DNA of 64,000 nt from Gammaproteobacteria bacterium BRH_c0. GTDB taxonomy: Bacteria; Pseudomonadota; Gammaproteobacteria; Pseudomonadales; Porticoccaceae. Both the position numbers and the translations under genes were made by a program. The notes beneath the pieces were generated by a model. It did no database searches. It had not been told where the DNA came from and worked only from the letters and a program-made list of their open reading frames with translations. Of this stretch, positions 26,782 to 36,448 are shown in pieces; position 1 is the first letter of the stretch; each line of letters begins with the position of its first letter. The stretch covers positions 37,223-101,222 of the forward strand of contig LADM01000120.1 of NCBI GenBank assembly GCA_000961645.1, given 5' to 3'.

Positions 26782-26837
26782 ACGTAAGAGAAGCAAAAAT
26801 GCCGCGGAATTCCGCGGCATTTTTGCTTCTCTTACGT
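26782..26837. terminator. 56-bp perfect palindrome, two-way terminator
   Basis: Bases 26782-26809 are the exact reverse complement of 26810-26837, centred on GGAATTCC with no unpaired loop. The stem core ATGCCGCGG/CCGCGGCAT is flanked by A5 and T5 tracts, so it works as a Rho-independent terminator in both directions. It separates the BON/DUF1328 unit from the convergent ychF. Confidence 0.92.
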
Positions 26838-26894
26838 GTCGATCGTTTTATAAAAAGAACGAAAAAAATCAGCTAAATAGTAGCTGTAGGTTTC

Positions 26895-27986
26895 TCAAAC
26901 ATTAAATCTGAAATGAACAACGTCGCCGTCCCTGACAACATATTCCTTGCCTTCGAGCCGCCATTTGCCGGCATCCTTGGCGCCCTGTTCGCCCTTGCAG
27001 GCCACAAAATCGTCATAGGCGATGACTTCGGCGCGAATAAAGCCGCGCTCGAAATCGGTGTGAATGACCGCCGCGGCTTTCGGGGCTGTGGCGCCGACGG
27101 GAATGGTCCAGGCGCGCACTTCCTTCACCCCGGCGGTGAAATAGGTTTGCAGGCCCAGCAGTTGGTAACCGGCGCGGATCACGCGGTTAAGGCCCGGCTC
27201 GTCCATGCCCATTTCGCCGAGAAATTCCAGCTTGTCGGCATCGTCCAGCTCGGCGATTTCCGATTCCAGCTTGTTGCAGATGGCGACCACTTCGGCGCCT
27301 TCTTCGGCAGCAATGCGCCGCACTTCGTCGAGCAGGGGATTATTGTCAAAACCGTTTTCCTGAACATTGGCAATATACAGGGTGGGTTTCAATGTTAGCA
27401 GGGACAACTCGCGCAATTGCTTTTGCTCATCGGCACTGAGCCCGGCACTGCGCAGCGGTTTGGCCAGGTTGAGATGGGGGAGGATTTTTTCCAGCAATGC
27501 CACCATGGCCATGGCGTGCTTGTCCTGGCCCTTGGCCTGGCGGGCAAAGCGGCTTTGCACTTTTTCGCAGGTCTCCAGATCGGCCAGAGCCAGCTCGGTG
27601 TTGATCACTTCGATATCAGATGAAGGGCTGATTTTGCCTTCCACATGGATCACGTTGTCATCTTCAAAACAGCGCACCACATGGGCGATGGCGTCTGTTT
27701 CGCGAATATTGGCGAGGAATTTATTGCCCAGTCCTTCGCCCTTGGAAGCGCCCGCCACCAGACCGGCGATATCGACGAATTCCATGGTGGTGGGTACCAC
27801 CCGCTCCGGTTTGACGATCTCAGCCAGTTTGTCCTGGCGCGGATCGGGAACGGCAACGATGCCGGTATTGGGCTCGATGGTGCAAAACGGAAAATTCGAG
27901 GCGTCGATACCGGCCTTGGTCAGCGCGTTGAACAGGGTCGATTTGCCCACATTGGGCAGGCCGACAATTCCACATTTAAAACCCAT
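26895..27986 (-). CDS. ychF: redox-regulated ATPase YchF (OBG family)
   Basis: This 363-residue ribosome-associated ATPase of the Obg/YchF group starts [26 protein letters not shown] (G1). [20 protein letters not shown] is the G3 region and a NxxE motif replaces the guanine-specific NKxD, which explains its preference for ATP. A helical insert and a C-terminal TGS domain ([40 protein letters not shown]) are complete. It lies downstream of pth, the near-universal arrangement. Confidence 0.97.
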   Translation of the reverse strand: MGFKCGIVGLPNVGKSTLFNALTKAGIDASNFPFCTIEPNTGIVAVPDPRQDKLAEIVKPERVVPTTMEFVDIAGLVAGASKGEGLGNKFLANIRETDAIAHVVRCFEDDNVIHVEGKISPSSDIEVINTELALADLETCEKVQSRFARQAKGQDKHAMAMVALLEKILPHLNLAKPLRSAGLSADEQKQLRELSLLTLKPTLYIANVQENGFDNNPLLDEVRRIAAEEGAEVVAICNKLESEIAELDDADKLEFLGEMGMDEPGLNRVIRAGYQLLGLQTYFTAGVKEVRAWTIPVGATAPKAAAVIHTDFERGFIRAEVIAYDDFVACKGEQGAKDAGKWRLEGKEYVVRDGDVVHFRFNV

Positions 27987-28010
27987 AAAATTCTCTCATT
28001 GTTTCCCGTT

Positions 28011-28592
28011 TTAACTGGTATGCAGTGTTTTCATGGCGTCATTCCACTTGCCTGCAACCAGGTCCGGGATGATAGCAACCGAGCGCTCGATGGCGTTGGC
28101 AATGCCCAGCTGTTCATCCGGTGCGGCCTTGCGCAATACGTAGTCGACCACCTGGCTGGCGTGCCCGGGATGGCCGATGCCGATGCGCAGGCGGGCAAAA
28201 CCCCGACTGTTGGCCAGTGACTGGATAGTGTCGCGCAGGCCGTTGTGGCCACCGTGGCCACCGCCGATCTTGAGGCGCGCAACACCGGGGGCGAGATCCA
28301 GTTCGTCGTGGGCAACGAGGATTTCGGCGGGCTCGAGGCAATAGAAGTTGGCCAGTGCTGCGATGGCCTGGCCGCTGCGATTCATGTAGGTGGAAGGAAT
28401 CAGCAGGCGCACGTCGCGGCCAGCGATAACAAACTTGCCCACGGCACCAAAAAATTTGCCGTCGGCTTTGAGGTCGACGGCAAATTTGCTGGCCAGGGCC
28501 ATAACGAAATCGGCCCCGGCATTGTGACGAGTCCGGTCGTACTTGGGGCCTGGATTTCCCAGGCCGACAATCAGTTTAACCGGAGTGTCCAA
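28011..28592 (-). CDS. pth: peptidyl-tRNA hydrolase
   Basis: Pth releases tRNA from peptidyl-tRNAs that drop off ribosomes. The 193-residue protein has the start [26 protein letters not shown], including the catalytic His. [23 protein letters not shown] and [12 protein letters not shown] contain the conserved Asn, Asp and His/Asn residues. The start is TTG at 28592 (MDTPVKLIV), since no ATG or GTG fits. It lies between rplY and ychF on the same strand. Confidence 0.96.
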   Translation of the reverse strand: MDTPVKLIVGLGNPGPKYDRTRHNAGADFVMALASKFAVDLKADGKFFGAVGKFVIAGRDVRLLIPSTYMNRSGQAIAALANFYCLEPAEILVAHDELDLAPGVARLKIGGGHGGHNGLRDTIQSLANSRGFARLRIGIGHPGHASQVVDYVLRKAAPDEQLGIANAIERSVAIIPDLVAGKWNDAMKTLHTS

Positions 28593-28643
28593 TGTCGGGG
28601 CCTTGCAGGTCAGCGCTAGTCAGATAAGAGCTAAGCCGCGACC

Positions 28644-29276
28644 TTATTCCTCGCCTTCGGCAGCTTCTGCACCTTCATCATCCGCTTCCACCGCGCCGCG
28701 TGGCTTGATGATAGTGGCGATGGGAAGGTCGTGGTCGGCACCGTGGCTGAGGGCCACGCTTTCCACGCCTTTGGGCAGTTTGATGTCGGAAATGTGGACA
28801 ATCTGTCCCATTTCAACATTGGCCAGATCGACTTCGATAAACTCGGGCAGATCCTGGGGCAGACACTGGATATCCAGGTCGGTGGCCAGGTGGTTGACGA
28901 TACCGCCCTGCTTCTTGACGCCAACGGCAGTGTCTTCATTGATGAAGTGCAGCGGGATTTTGGTGTGCAGCTTGTGGCCCTTTTCAACCCGCAGAAAATC
29001 CAGGTGGAGGATTTTCGGCTTGGCGGGGTGACGCTGTACATCCTTGAGGATGACGTCCTGAGCCTTGCCATCGACGCTGAGCTTGATGATGTGGCTGTAG
29101 AAAGCCTCATTTTCAAGGGCGTGCTCGATGTCGAAATGCAGAAGCGCAATGGATTGCGGCTCAGCACTGCCACCGTAAATGATGGCGGGTACTTCGTTGG
29201 CCAGACGGCGCAGGCGGCGGCTCGCACCTTTCCCCTTATCGTCACGGCCCTTGGCGTTCAGTGTAAAATCGACCAT
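28644..29276 (-). CDS. rplY: 50S ribosomal protein L25/Ctc
   Basis: This 210-residue long-form L25 (TL5/CTC type) has an N-terminal 5S rRNA-binding domain (MVDFTLNAKGRDDKGKGASRRLRRLANEVPAIIYGG) and the extra C-terminal beta domain ending in an acidic tail rich in E and A. AAGGAGA precedes the ATG. The gene sits between prs and pth as in Pseudomonas. Confidence 0.96.
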   Translation of the reverse strand: MVDFTLNAKGRDDKGKGASRRLRRLANEVPAIIYGGSAEPQSIALLHFDIEHALENEAFYSHIIKLSVDGKAQDVILKDVQRHPAKPKILHLDFLRVEKGHKLHTKIPLHFINEDTAVGVKKQGGIVNHLATDLDIQCLPQDLPEFIEVDLANVEMGQIVHISDIKLPKGVESVALSHGADHDLPIATIIKPRGAVEADDEGAEAAEGEE

Positions 29277-29396
29277 GGTTGGTCTCCTTAAGTCATTCCA
29301 CCAGCGTCCGCGACCAGAACGTTTGGCAGAGTTTCGGTAGTGCCCCGGCTGTTGATGGCCGTGGGCGGTTTATCCGGCGACGTTTAAATACTGTGT

Positions 29397-30338
29397 TTAG
29401 ATAAACATCGCGCTGATGGATTCTTCATTGCTGACCCGGCGCACCGCCTCGGCCAGCATTTTTCCCAGGCTCAGCTGGCGAATGCGCGGGCAATCCTGCG
29501 CCTCGGCACTGAGGGGAATACTGTTGGTCACCACCAGGTGATCAAGCTGGGAATTATTGATGTTCTCAAGCGCATTGCCGGACAGCACCGGGTGGGTACA
29601 GTAGGCCACCACGCGCTTGGCACCCTTGTCCTTGAGGGCGTTGGCGGCGTTGCACAGGGTGCCGGCGGTGTCGATGATGTCATCGATCAGCAGGCAGGTG
29701 CGGCCCTCTACGTCGCCGATGATGTTCATCACCTCGGCCTTGTTGGCCTCGGGGCGGCGCTTGTCAATGATGGCAAGCTCTGTCTGCAACTGCTTGGCCA
29801 TGGCGCGGGCGCGCACGACGCCGCCAATGTCGGGGGACACTACCAGCAGGTTGTCGTAATTCTGGCGCTCAATGTCGGCCAGCAGGACCGGCGTGCCGTA
29901 GACGTTATCCACGGTGCAGTCAAAAAAGCCCTGGATCTGTTCGGCGTGGAGGTCGACGGTCAGCACCCGGTTGACGCCCACGTTGGCGATCATGTCGGCC
30001 ACTACCTTGGCGCTGATGGGGACGCGCACCGAACGCACGCGGCGATCCTGGCGGGCATAGCCAAAGTAGGGGATCACGGCGGTGATGCGCGCGGCAGAGG
30101 CGCGGCGCAGGGCATCGACAATAAACACCAGTTCCATCAGGTTTTTGTCGGTGGGCGCGCAGGTGGGCTGAATAACAAAAACATCGTGGCCGCGCACGTT
30201 CTCGCGGATTTCAACATTGATCTCACCATCAGAAAACTGTGAAACAGTGGCGCTACCGATGGGGACACAGAGGTTTCTGGCAATTTCCTGAGCCAGCTCC
30301 GGGTTTGCGTTACCGGAGAAAACCATCAAATTAGCCAC
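29397..30338 (-). CDS. prs: ribose-phosphate pyrophosphokinase
   Basis: Prs makes PRPP from ribose 5-phosphate and ATP for nucleotide, His and Trp synthesis. I start it at GTG 30338 ([20 protein letters not shown]) with AGGAAC upstream, giving 313 residues (E. coli 315); the longer frame reads back through the tRNA gene. The flexible loop ([12 protein letters not shown]), the PRPP-binding signature [17 protein letters not shown] and the metal-binding [12 protein letters not shown] are intact. It is preceded directly by tRNA-Gln and ispE on the same strand. Confidence 0.97.
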   Translation of the reverse strand: MANLMVFSGNANPELAQEIARNLCVPIGSATVSQFSDGEINVEIRENVRGHDVFVIQPTCAPTDKNLMELVFIVDALRRASAARITAVIPYFGYARQDRRVRSVRVPISAKVVADMIANVGVNRVLTVDLHAEQIQGFFDCTVDNVYGTPVLLADIERQNYDNLLVVSPDIGGVVRARAMAKQLQTELAIIDKRRPEANKAEVMNIIGDVEGRTCLLIDDIIDTAGTLCNAANALKDKGAKRVVAYCTHPVLSGNALENINNSQLDHLVVTNSIPLSAEAQDCPRIRQLSLGKMLAEAVRRVSNEESISAMFI

Positions 30339-30376
30339 GGTGTGAGTTCCTGGGTATTTGCTGAGACTGGAAAAGT

Positions 30377-30452
30377 TGGCTGGGGTGGGAGGACTCGAAC
30401 CTCCGAATGACGGGATCAAAACCCGTTGCCTTAGCCACTTGGCGACACCCCA
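30377..30452 (-). tRNA. tRNA-Gln (TTG)
   Basis: The minus strand folds as a 76-base cloverleaf with encoded CCA. The acceptor TGGGGTG pairs with CACCCCA, the anticodon loop TTTTGAT carries TTG, and the T-arm has GGTTCGAGTCC. It lies five bases after the ispE stop and about 40 before prs, so it is probably cut out of the ispE-prs transcript. The same tRNA occupies this position in Pseudomonas. Confidence 0.97.
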
Positions 30453-30457
30453 GTAAT

Positions 30458-31312
30458 TTAAAACGGCTTCAGTGCTGTGTGGGCTGGAGAGAGGTTGACG
30501 CCTCTGGCGACAAAACCATCCCAACTCCCGGGTTTGGCAGCGAGTACAGCGCGGGCAAGCGCTTCACTGTCAAACTTTGCAAACACGCAGGCGCCTGTGC
30601 CTGTCATGCTTGCTGAAGAAAAATTGTCCAGCCATTGGCGGGCTTTTTTGACTTCAGGATAGTGCTTTTCTACCACCGGCTGGCAGCTGTTTTTGCCACC
30701 CTGCCCGAGAAAGGCGCGTATTGTGATGGCAGGAGTGTCCCTTGTCAATTCTTTGTCGGCAAAGATTTCAGCGGTGGAAACGTGGCATTTGGGGTGCAGC
30801 ACCAGGTACCAGGTCTCGGCCAATTCCACCGCTGTCAGACGCTCGCCAATGCCTTCGGCCCAGGCCGTCTGGCCATAAATAAAGACCGGAATATCCGCTC
30901 CCAGTGGCAAGCCGATGGCGGCCAGTTGCGACAGTGACAGGTCGAGTTGCCACAGGCGATTGAGGGCCAGCAGGGTGGTGGCGGCGTCGGAGCTGCCGCC
31001 ACCCAGGCCGCCGCCAGCGGGAATGCGTTTCACCAGACTGATATCGGCACCCGGATGTATGGCACCGCTTTTTTGCCGGGCATGCCGCTGCAGGGCCAGG
31101 GCTGCACGCATCACCAGGTTATCTGCATTGGCGACACCAGCCATGGGCGTCAGCAGGTGTATCTTGCTGTCGCTGCGCGAGTTGAATGTCAGCTCATCAC
31201 CGTAATCCAGCAGCTGAAACAGGGTTTGCAGCTCGTGGTAGCCATCGGCCCTGCGCCCGGTGATATGCAGGAAAAGATTGAGCTTGGCGGGGGCGGGAAG
31301 GGTGAGGGTCAC
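30458..31312 (-). CDS. ispE: 4-diphosphocytidyl-2-C-methyl-D-erythritol kinase
   Basis: IspE phosphorylates CDP-methylerythritol in the non-mevalonate isoprenoid pathway. Starting at GTG 31312, eight bases after the lolB stop, the protein is 284 residues (E. coli 283). It has the GHMP kinase pattern: [22 protein letters not shown] at the N-terminus, the ATP loop [15 protein letters not shown] and the C-terminal [11 protein letters not shown]. The upstream part of the open frame is antisense or overlaps lolB and is not coding. Confidence 0.96.
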   Translation of the reverse strand: MTLTLPAPAKLNLFLHITGRRADGYHELQTLFQLLDYGDELTFNSRSDSKIHLLTPMAGVANADNLVMRAALALQRHARQKSGAIHPGADISLVKRIPAGGGLGGGSSDAATTLLALNRLWQLDLSLSQLAAIGLPLGADIPVFIYGQTAWAEGIGERLTAVELAETWYLVLHPKCHVSTAEIFADKELTRDTPAITIRAFLGQGGKNSCQPVVEKHYPEVKKARQWLDNFSSASMTGTGACVFAKFDSEALARAVLAAKPGSWDGFVARGVNLSPAHTALKPF

Positions 31313-31320
31313 GGCGCCAG

Positions 31321-31995
31321 TTACTGCCCGGAAGGCTGGGTCTGGCCCGGCACAGGCTCGCCGGGGTGCCACTGCTTGATCACCAGGGTGAAGGAGACAG
31401 CGCCGCGATTGCCGCGAATCCTGCCCGGCAGCACCCACTGACCGACCTGCTGGAATTTGTCGAAATCCAGCAGCCAGCCCTGCTGCTCCAGTTGTTCGAG
31501 CTGACCTGCCGGGTTGAAGTGAATTTGCTGGTGGGCCGGTTGCGGGGCGGGTACGCCCTTGACCCACTCAATCATCTGATTGACCGGCAACTCCCAGCCG
31601 AACAGCCACTGGGTCAATTCGGTTGGTGTCGGCGCAACAATATCTTCCTTGCCTGACTCGCTCAGCACGGCAATATCCTGATTGCCTTCGATGCGGGTGG
31701 CGCCAGCGCCAAAAGGCCCGGTCAGAACAAGACTGAAGGCGTCCTCCTGCTGCTGCCAGCGGATAAAGGCGCTGCCACTTTCTCCGGGGCTGCGGTAGCC
31801 CATCTTGCCTTCCAGTTGCCAGTGGCGCAGCTCCAGCAGAGCGCGCTGGTGGGGTTCCCACTGGCTGGTTTCAGGGGTGGGCTGGCGAGTGGCGCAGGCG
31901 CTGATTGCCAGGGCCAGCAGTGCGACGCCAATCAGTCGGCCAGTGCTGGCAAGGCGAAGGGAAAAAGCCGGGCGGGAGTGCAGTGAAATCACCAT
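31321..31995 (-). CDS. lolB: outer-membrane lipoprotein receptor LolB
   Basis: LolB takes lipoproteins from LolA and inserts them into the outer membrane. The 224-residue precursor has a signal peptide with lipobox ISAC (cysteine at about 34). The mature part has the family pattern HWQLEGKMGYRSPGESGSAFIRWQQQEDAFSLVLTGPFGAGATRIEG. The gene lies between the TPR lipoprotein gene and ispE with gaps of 8 and 14 bases, a conserved operon. Confidence 0.93.
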   Translation of the reverse strand: MVISLHSRPAFSLRLASTGRLIGVALLALAISACATRQPTPETSQWEPHQRALLELRHWQLEGKMGYRSPGESGSAFIRWQQQEDAFSLVLTGPFGAGATRIEGNQDIAVLSESGKEDIVAPTPTELTQWLFGWELPVNQMIEWVKGVPAPQPAHQQIHFNPAGQLEQLEQQGWLLDFDKFQQVGQWVLPGRIRGNRGAVSFTLVIKQWHPGEPVPGQTQPSGQ

Positions 31996-32009
31996 GGTTG
32001 CGGCGGGCC

Positions 32010-33800
32010 TTATGGGTCCCTGTTGCTGTCATCGGGCTGCTGTTGGCGGTCAGTGCTGCCGATACTGCCGGTGAGTCGCTCCATAGCCTCGATAACCAGG
32101 GGGTTATCCGGGTTTTGGTCGAGGCTTTCCGCCCAGATTTTCCGCGCGTCATCGTGCGCCCCCGAAACCCACAACACTTCGCCCAGGTGGGCGGCCACCT
32201 CGGGGTCGGGAAAAGCCTCGTAGGCCTGGCGCAGATAGTCGATGGCTTTGGCGAGGTTGCCGAGGCGGTAGTGTACCCAGCCGAGACTGTCGATGATGGC
32301 GGGGTTTTCCGGTTCCAGCTCGTAGGCGCGCACGATCAGTTCAAAGGCTTCCTGGTAGCGCCCGGGGATAGTGGTGAGGGTGTACCCCAGGGCGTTGAGG
32401 GCGGTGGCGTTGTCGGGTTCGAGGGCGAGAATGGCGCGCAGGTCATCCTCCGAGGTGGCGATATTTTCCTGACGGAGGCTGACCACCGAGCGCGAGTAGA
32501 GCAGGCTGGTATTGTCCGGCTGCTGCTCAAGGGCTGTGCTCAGCAGATCGTAGGCGGTGTCGAGTTGCCCGTCGCGCATCAGCAGCTCTGCCTCAATCTG
32601 GTAATAGCTGGCGGCGTTGGCTGGCTGGTCATTGCGCAGCATGTCGAGATGCTTGCGGGCGGCATCAATATCCCCCTGACTGGCGAGGATATCGGTAATG
32701 CGCACCGTCGCGGCGAGCATGCTCTGGCCGCTGTCCACCAGCCGGTAGTGATCCAGCGCCCGGGCGTTGAGGCCCTTTTCCTCGGCTATGCGCCCAAGCT
32801 GGAAATGGGCATCGCCGCTGCGCTGGTGGCGATCGATCAGGGCTCTGTAAAGTTTCTCGGCTTCATCCGTCATGCCCAGCTCCTGGCTGGCAAGGGCGAG
32901 GGAAAACAGCATGTCGGGATCTTCCGGATGCTGCTCAGCGAGGATCAGCATCTGCTCGCGGGACAGCGCCAGATCCTTCTCAGCCAGGAAACGGGCGTAT
33001 TGCAGGCGCAGACGTTTGCTTTGCGGATCGGTTCCGAGGGCTTTTTCCAGGGCTTTGATGGCTTTGTCCGTGTGCTCCATCTGGTGCAGGATCTGGGCGT
33101 TGAGGAGCTGGCCGGTTTCGTTATCGGGAGCCTTTTTTACCACTTTCTGGGCAAAGGCCAGGCTGTCGTCCAGGCGGTCTACCTGGCGCAGCAGCATGGC
33201 TCTGCCCAGCATCAATCCGGTGCGATCGCCGTAATTGAGGGCGAGTTCCTCGTACAGCACCAGCAGGCGCTGCTTCTCGTCCTCGGTGGCATCGCTGGCA
33301 AAGGCGGCGAGGGCCTGGAGGTGGTTGTCGTCGCCCGCCAGCAACAGATATTCAGCGTGGGGGAAGGCTTCAATAACACGCCCCGCCCGTGCCAGGTGGA
33401 AAGCCACCAGGCGCCGGACATCGAGATTTTCCGGCTCCACCTCCACCCACAGTTCGGACAGTTCGAGCACCAGCTCAGGCTGTCCCACAAACGAGGCGAT
33501 GCGCACTGCGCGCTCGATGACTGCCGGATCGCGGGTTTCATGGGCCTGGTTGATATAGACCTCAAGGGCCGGCTCGATCTGGTTGCGGATGCCGGCAAAC
33601 TCTGCGGCCAGCAGTTCGTAAAGGGTGTTGGTGGGGAACGGCCTGGTGGCCGGGGGCGCTTGGGGTGCCGCCTCCTCGCTCACTACCACCGGCTCCGGGT
33701 TGCTGGCCGCTTGCGGGGTGCTGCAGCCGGGCAGCAGCAAGCACGCTGCCAACAGGGCGGCGGGGAGGGTATGACCTGAGGAAATTCGATCCAGTGGCAT
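32010..33800 (-). CDS. TPR-repeat lipoprotein (PA4667-like)
   Basis: This 596-residue protein has a lipoprotein signal (LLAACLLLPGC, cysteine at about 26), a proline/alanine-rich linker and then tetratricopeptide repeats to the end. Clear repeats are seen, e.g. LALASQELGMTDEAEKLYRALIDRH, ATALNALGYTLTTIPGRYQEAFELI and AIIDSLGWVHYRLGNLAKAIDYLRQAYEAFPD. The P. aeruginosa gene at the same place (PA4667) is likewise a TPR lipoprotein of unclear role. It is divergent from hemA and first in the lolB-ispE operon. Confidence 0.9.
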   Translation of the reverse strand: MPLDRISSGHTLPAALLAACLLLPGCSTPQAASNPEPVVVSEEAAPQAPPATRPFPTNTLYELLAAEFAGIRNQIEPALEVYINQAHETRDPAVIERAVRIASFVGQPELVLELSELWVEVEPENLDVRRLVAFHLARAGRVIEAFPHAEYLLLAGDDNHLQALAAFASDATEDEKQRLLVLYEELALNYGDRTGLMLGRAMLLRQVDRLDDSLAFAQKVVKKAPDNETGQLLNAQILHQMEHTDKAIKALEKALGTDPQSKRLRLQYARFLAEKDLALSREQMLILAEQHPEDPDMLFSLALASQELGMTDEAEKLYRALIDRHQRSGDAHFQLGRIAEEKGLNARALDHYRLVDSGQSMLAATVRITDILASQGDIDAARKHLDMLRNDQPANAASYYQIEAELLMRDGQLDTAYDLLSTALEQQPDNTSLLYSRSVVSLRQENIATSEDDLRAILALEPDNATALNALGYTLTTIPGRYQEAFELIVRAYELEPENPAIIDSLGWVHYRLGNLAKAIDYLRQAYEAFPDPEVAAHLGEVLWVSGAHDDARKIWAESLDQNPDNPLVIEAMERLTGSIGSTDRQQQPDDSNRDP

Positions 33801-33993
33801 AGAAAGTCAGGTTACAGCGGAGGCCGTCATTGTAGCAGTTCTGCCTACATTCGCTGAGTCAATAGAAAAATTTAGTTGCTTGTTGTCGCGCCCCAATCCC
33901 TCCCCGGTGCAGTCATGGGCCATTGCGCTTGGGTTATACTAGTCGGCAACTGTGCCTGTCAGCACAATTCACACTTTTTGCAGCGGCGTCTTA

Positions 33994-35262
33994 ATGCATC
34001 TTTCCGTGCTGGGCATCAATCATCACACCGCTCCCGTAGCACTGCGGGAAAGGGTGGCGTTTGCGCCGGAAAAAGTCGCGCAAGTGCTGAATGACGCCCG
34101 CCAGGCAGCGGGCCTTGATGAGGTGGTGATCCTCTCCACCTGCAATCGCACCGAGATTTACGCCCTCAGCGACGGCAGCGATGCCAGCCTGTTGCGCTGG
34201 CTGGCGGATTACCAGGGGCTGGCGCTGGAAGATCTGGTGCCCTGCATTTACGACTTGCGCGAGGATGAGGCCATTGCCCATATGATGCGGGTGGCCTGCG
34301 GGCTCGACTCCCTGGTGCTGGGCGAGCCGCAGATTCTCGGCCAGGTAAAGTCGGCTTTCACCGTGGCCCGCGAGGCCGGTACCGTGGGCACCTATCTCAA
34401 CAACGCTTTCCAGCACGTTTTTTCCATCGCCAAGCGGGTGCGCAGCGAAACCGCCATCGGCCAGAACCCGGTGTCGGTGGCCTACGCCGCAGTGAGTCTG
34501 TCGCAGCAGATTTTTACCGATTTATCCCAGGTGCATGCCCTGCTGATCGGCGCCGGGGAAACCATCGAGCTGGTCGCCCGCCATTTGCGCCAGAAGAATA
34601 TCGGTGCCATCACCGTCGCCAATCGCACCCTGGCGCGAGCGGCAGAGCTGGCCAGTGAGTACAGCGCCCAGGCGATTTTGCTATCGGAAATCCCCGAGCA
34701 CCTGCATCGCGCCGATATGGTGATTTCCTCCACCGCCAGCCAGTTGCCGATCCTCGGCAAGGGCGCGGTGGAATCGGCCCTCAAGCTGCGCCGCCACAAA
34801 CCCATGTTTATGGTGGATATTGCCGTGCCCCGCGATATCGAGCCGGAAGTGGGCAAGCTCAACGATGTCTACCTTTACACCGTCGATGATCTGCGCGATG
34901 TCATCGAGGAAAACCGCCGCAGCCGCGCCACGGCCGCCGACAGTGCCGAGCAGATCATCCACGAAGGCGTCGAAAACTGGCAAAAGCAGTTGCGCGCCCT
35001 CGCCGCCGTAGGCACCATTCGCGCCTTTCGCCAGAGTGTCGAGGACATCCGCGACACCGAGCTGGACAAGGCGCTCACCGCGCTGCAGCGCGGCCAGCCC
35101 GCCGAGGAAGTGCTCACCACCCTGGCCCGCGGGCTCACCAACAAGCTGTTGCATACGCCCACCATGCGCCTCAAACAGGCCGGTGAAGAAGGCCGCGACG
35201 ATCATATACGCCTTGCCCATGAGCTGTTTGATATCAAGGCAGGTTGTCAGGACAAAAAATGA
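33994..35262 (+). CDS. hemA: glutamyl-tRNA reductase
   Basis: HemA makes glutamate-1-semialdehyde, the first committed heme precursor. Starting at ATG 33994 ([23 protein letters not shown]) gives 422 residues, the normal length. The nucleophile Cys50 is in [20 protein letters not shown] and the NADPH-domain motif [16 protein letters not shown] follow, and the helical dimerisation domain is complete. A -10-like TATACT lies at 33935-33940 in the gap divergent to the TPR gene. The stop overlaps the prfA start (ATGA). Confidence 0.97.
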   Translation: MHLSVLGINHHTAPVALRERVAFAPEKVAQVLNDARQAAGLDEVVILSTCNRTEIYALSDGSDASLLRWLADYQGLALEDLVPCIYDLREDEAIAHMMRVACGLDSLVLGEPQILGQVKSAFTVAREAGTVGTYLNNAFQHVFSIAKRVRSETAIGQNPVSVAYAAVSLSQQIFTDLSQVHALLIGAGETIELVARHLRQKNIGAITVANRTLARAAELASEYSAQAILLSEIPEHLHRADMVISSTASQLPILGKGAVESALKLRRHKPMFMVDIAVPRDIEPEVGKLNDVYLYTVDDLRDVIEENRRSRATAADSAEQIIHEGVENWQKQLRALAAVGTIRAFRQSVEDIRDTELDKALTALQRGQPAEEVLTTLARGLTNKLLHTPTMRLKQAGEEGRDDHIRLAHELFDIKAGCQDKK

Positions 35263-36341
35263 AACAATCCATTCTCGACAAACTTGAACACCTGAGCGAC
35301 CGCTACCAGGAGGTAGGGGTGCTGCTGGGCGAAGGCGATGTGATCGCCAACCAGACGCAATTCCGCGCCCTGTCCCAGGAATATGCCGAGCTGGAAGCGG
35401 TGACACTCACCTACCGCCAGTACCGCCAGCTGCTGGCGGATATCGAGGACGCCCGCGCCCTGCTCAAGGATGCCGATGCCGAGATGCGCGAGATGGCGGA
35501 AGAGGAAATCAGTGAAGGCGAAGCCCGCCGCGACGAACTGGAGCTGGAACTGCAGCGCCTGCTGCTGCCCAAGGATCCCAATGATGGCCGCAACGTGTTC
35601 CTCGAAATCCGCGCCGGTACCGGCGGCGACGAGGCGGCGATTTTTGCCGGTGACCTGTTTCGCATGTACAGCAAGTACGCCGAGCGCAAACGCTGGAAGG
35701 TGGAGATCATCAGCGAAAGCCTCGGCGATCACGGCGGCTACAAGGAGATCATCACCCGCGTGGCGGGGCAGAACGTCTATTCGCAGCTGAAATTTGAATC
35801 CGGCGCCCACCGGGTGCAGCGGGTGCCCGCCACCGAATCGCAAGGCCGCATCCACACCTCCGCCTGCACCGTGGCGGTGATGGCGGAGCCGGACGAGATG
35901 GACGAAATCACCATCAACAAGGCCGATCTGCGGGTTGACACCTTCCGCGCTTCCGGGGCGGGCGGCCAGCACGTCAACAAGACTGACTCCGCGATCCGCC
36001 TTACCCACCTGCCCACCGGCATTGTGGTGGAGTGCCAGGACGAGCGCTCCCAGCACAAGAACCGATCCCGCGCCATGGCCCTGTTGCAGGCAAAATTGCA
36101 GACCGTGCAGCAGGATACTGCCGCCCAGGAGCGGGCCGACACCCGCCGCAGTCTGGTGGGCAGCGGCGACCGCTCCGAGCGCATCCGCACCTACAACTAC
36201 CCCCAGGGGCGGGTCACGGACCACCGCATCAACCTCACCCTCTACAAGCTCGATGAGATCATGGAGGGCAATGTGGACGATGTGATCGGCCCCCTCACCC
36301 ACGAATACCAGGCGGAACTGCTCGCCAGTATTGCGGAGTGA
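35259..36341 (+). CDS. prfA: peptide chain release factor 1
   Basis: RF1 ends translation at UAA and UAG. The 360-residue protein has the codon-recognition PAT motif ([20 protein letters not shown]) and the peptidyl-release GGQ loop ([18 protein letters not shown]), whose Gln is methylated by PrmC encoded next. The ATG overlaps the hemA stop by four bases. The window's broken mod gene carries a UAG, the codon read by this factor. Confidence 0.97.
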   Translation: MKQSILDKLEHLSDRYQEVGVLLGEGDVIANQTQFRALSQEYAELEAVTLTYRQYRQLLADIEDARALLKDADAEMREMAEEEISEGEARRDELELELQRLLLPKDPNDGRNVFLEIRAGTGGDEAAIFAGDLFRMYSKYAERKRWKVEIISESLGDHGGYKEIITRVAGQNVYSQLKFESGAHRVQRVPATESQGRIHTSACTVAVMAEPDEMDEITINKADLRVDTFRASGAGGQHVNKTDSAIRLTHLPTGIVVECQDERSQHKNRSRAMALLQAKLQTVQQDTAAQERADTRRSLVGSGDRSERIRTYNYPQGRVTDHRINLTLYKLDEIMEGNVDDVIGPLTHEYQAELLASIAE

Positions 36342-36448
36342 TGGGGGATGGGAGATGTTGGACGGGAGACGGGAGATGGGGATAAGCAGGACCCGGATGG
36401 GGCACCCGCGTCCTGCTTATCCCCATCTCCCGTCTCCCATCTCCCGTC
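36340..36448. repeat. heptamer-repeat inverted element between prfA and prmC
   Basis: Six GATGGGA/GACGGGA-type 7-mers (36340-36381) lead into a perfect 29-bp stem (36364-36392 with 36410-36438) around a 17-base loop (36393-36409); pairing continues imperfectly outward. The right arm ends in four TCCCATC/TCCCGTC units. The element begins at the prfA stop and runs into the prmC reading frame. A 21-base piece (36349-36369) is identical to 43081-43101. Confidence 0.93.

Noticed and set aside
31905..33779. 624-codon plus-strand frame
   Set aside because: It is antisense to the TPR lipoprotein gene, whose signal peptide and repeats are clear; long shadow frames are expected in G+C-rich genes.
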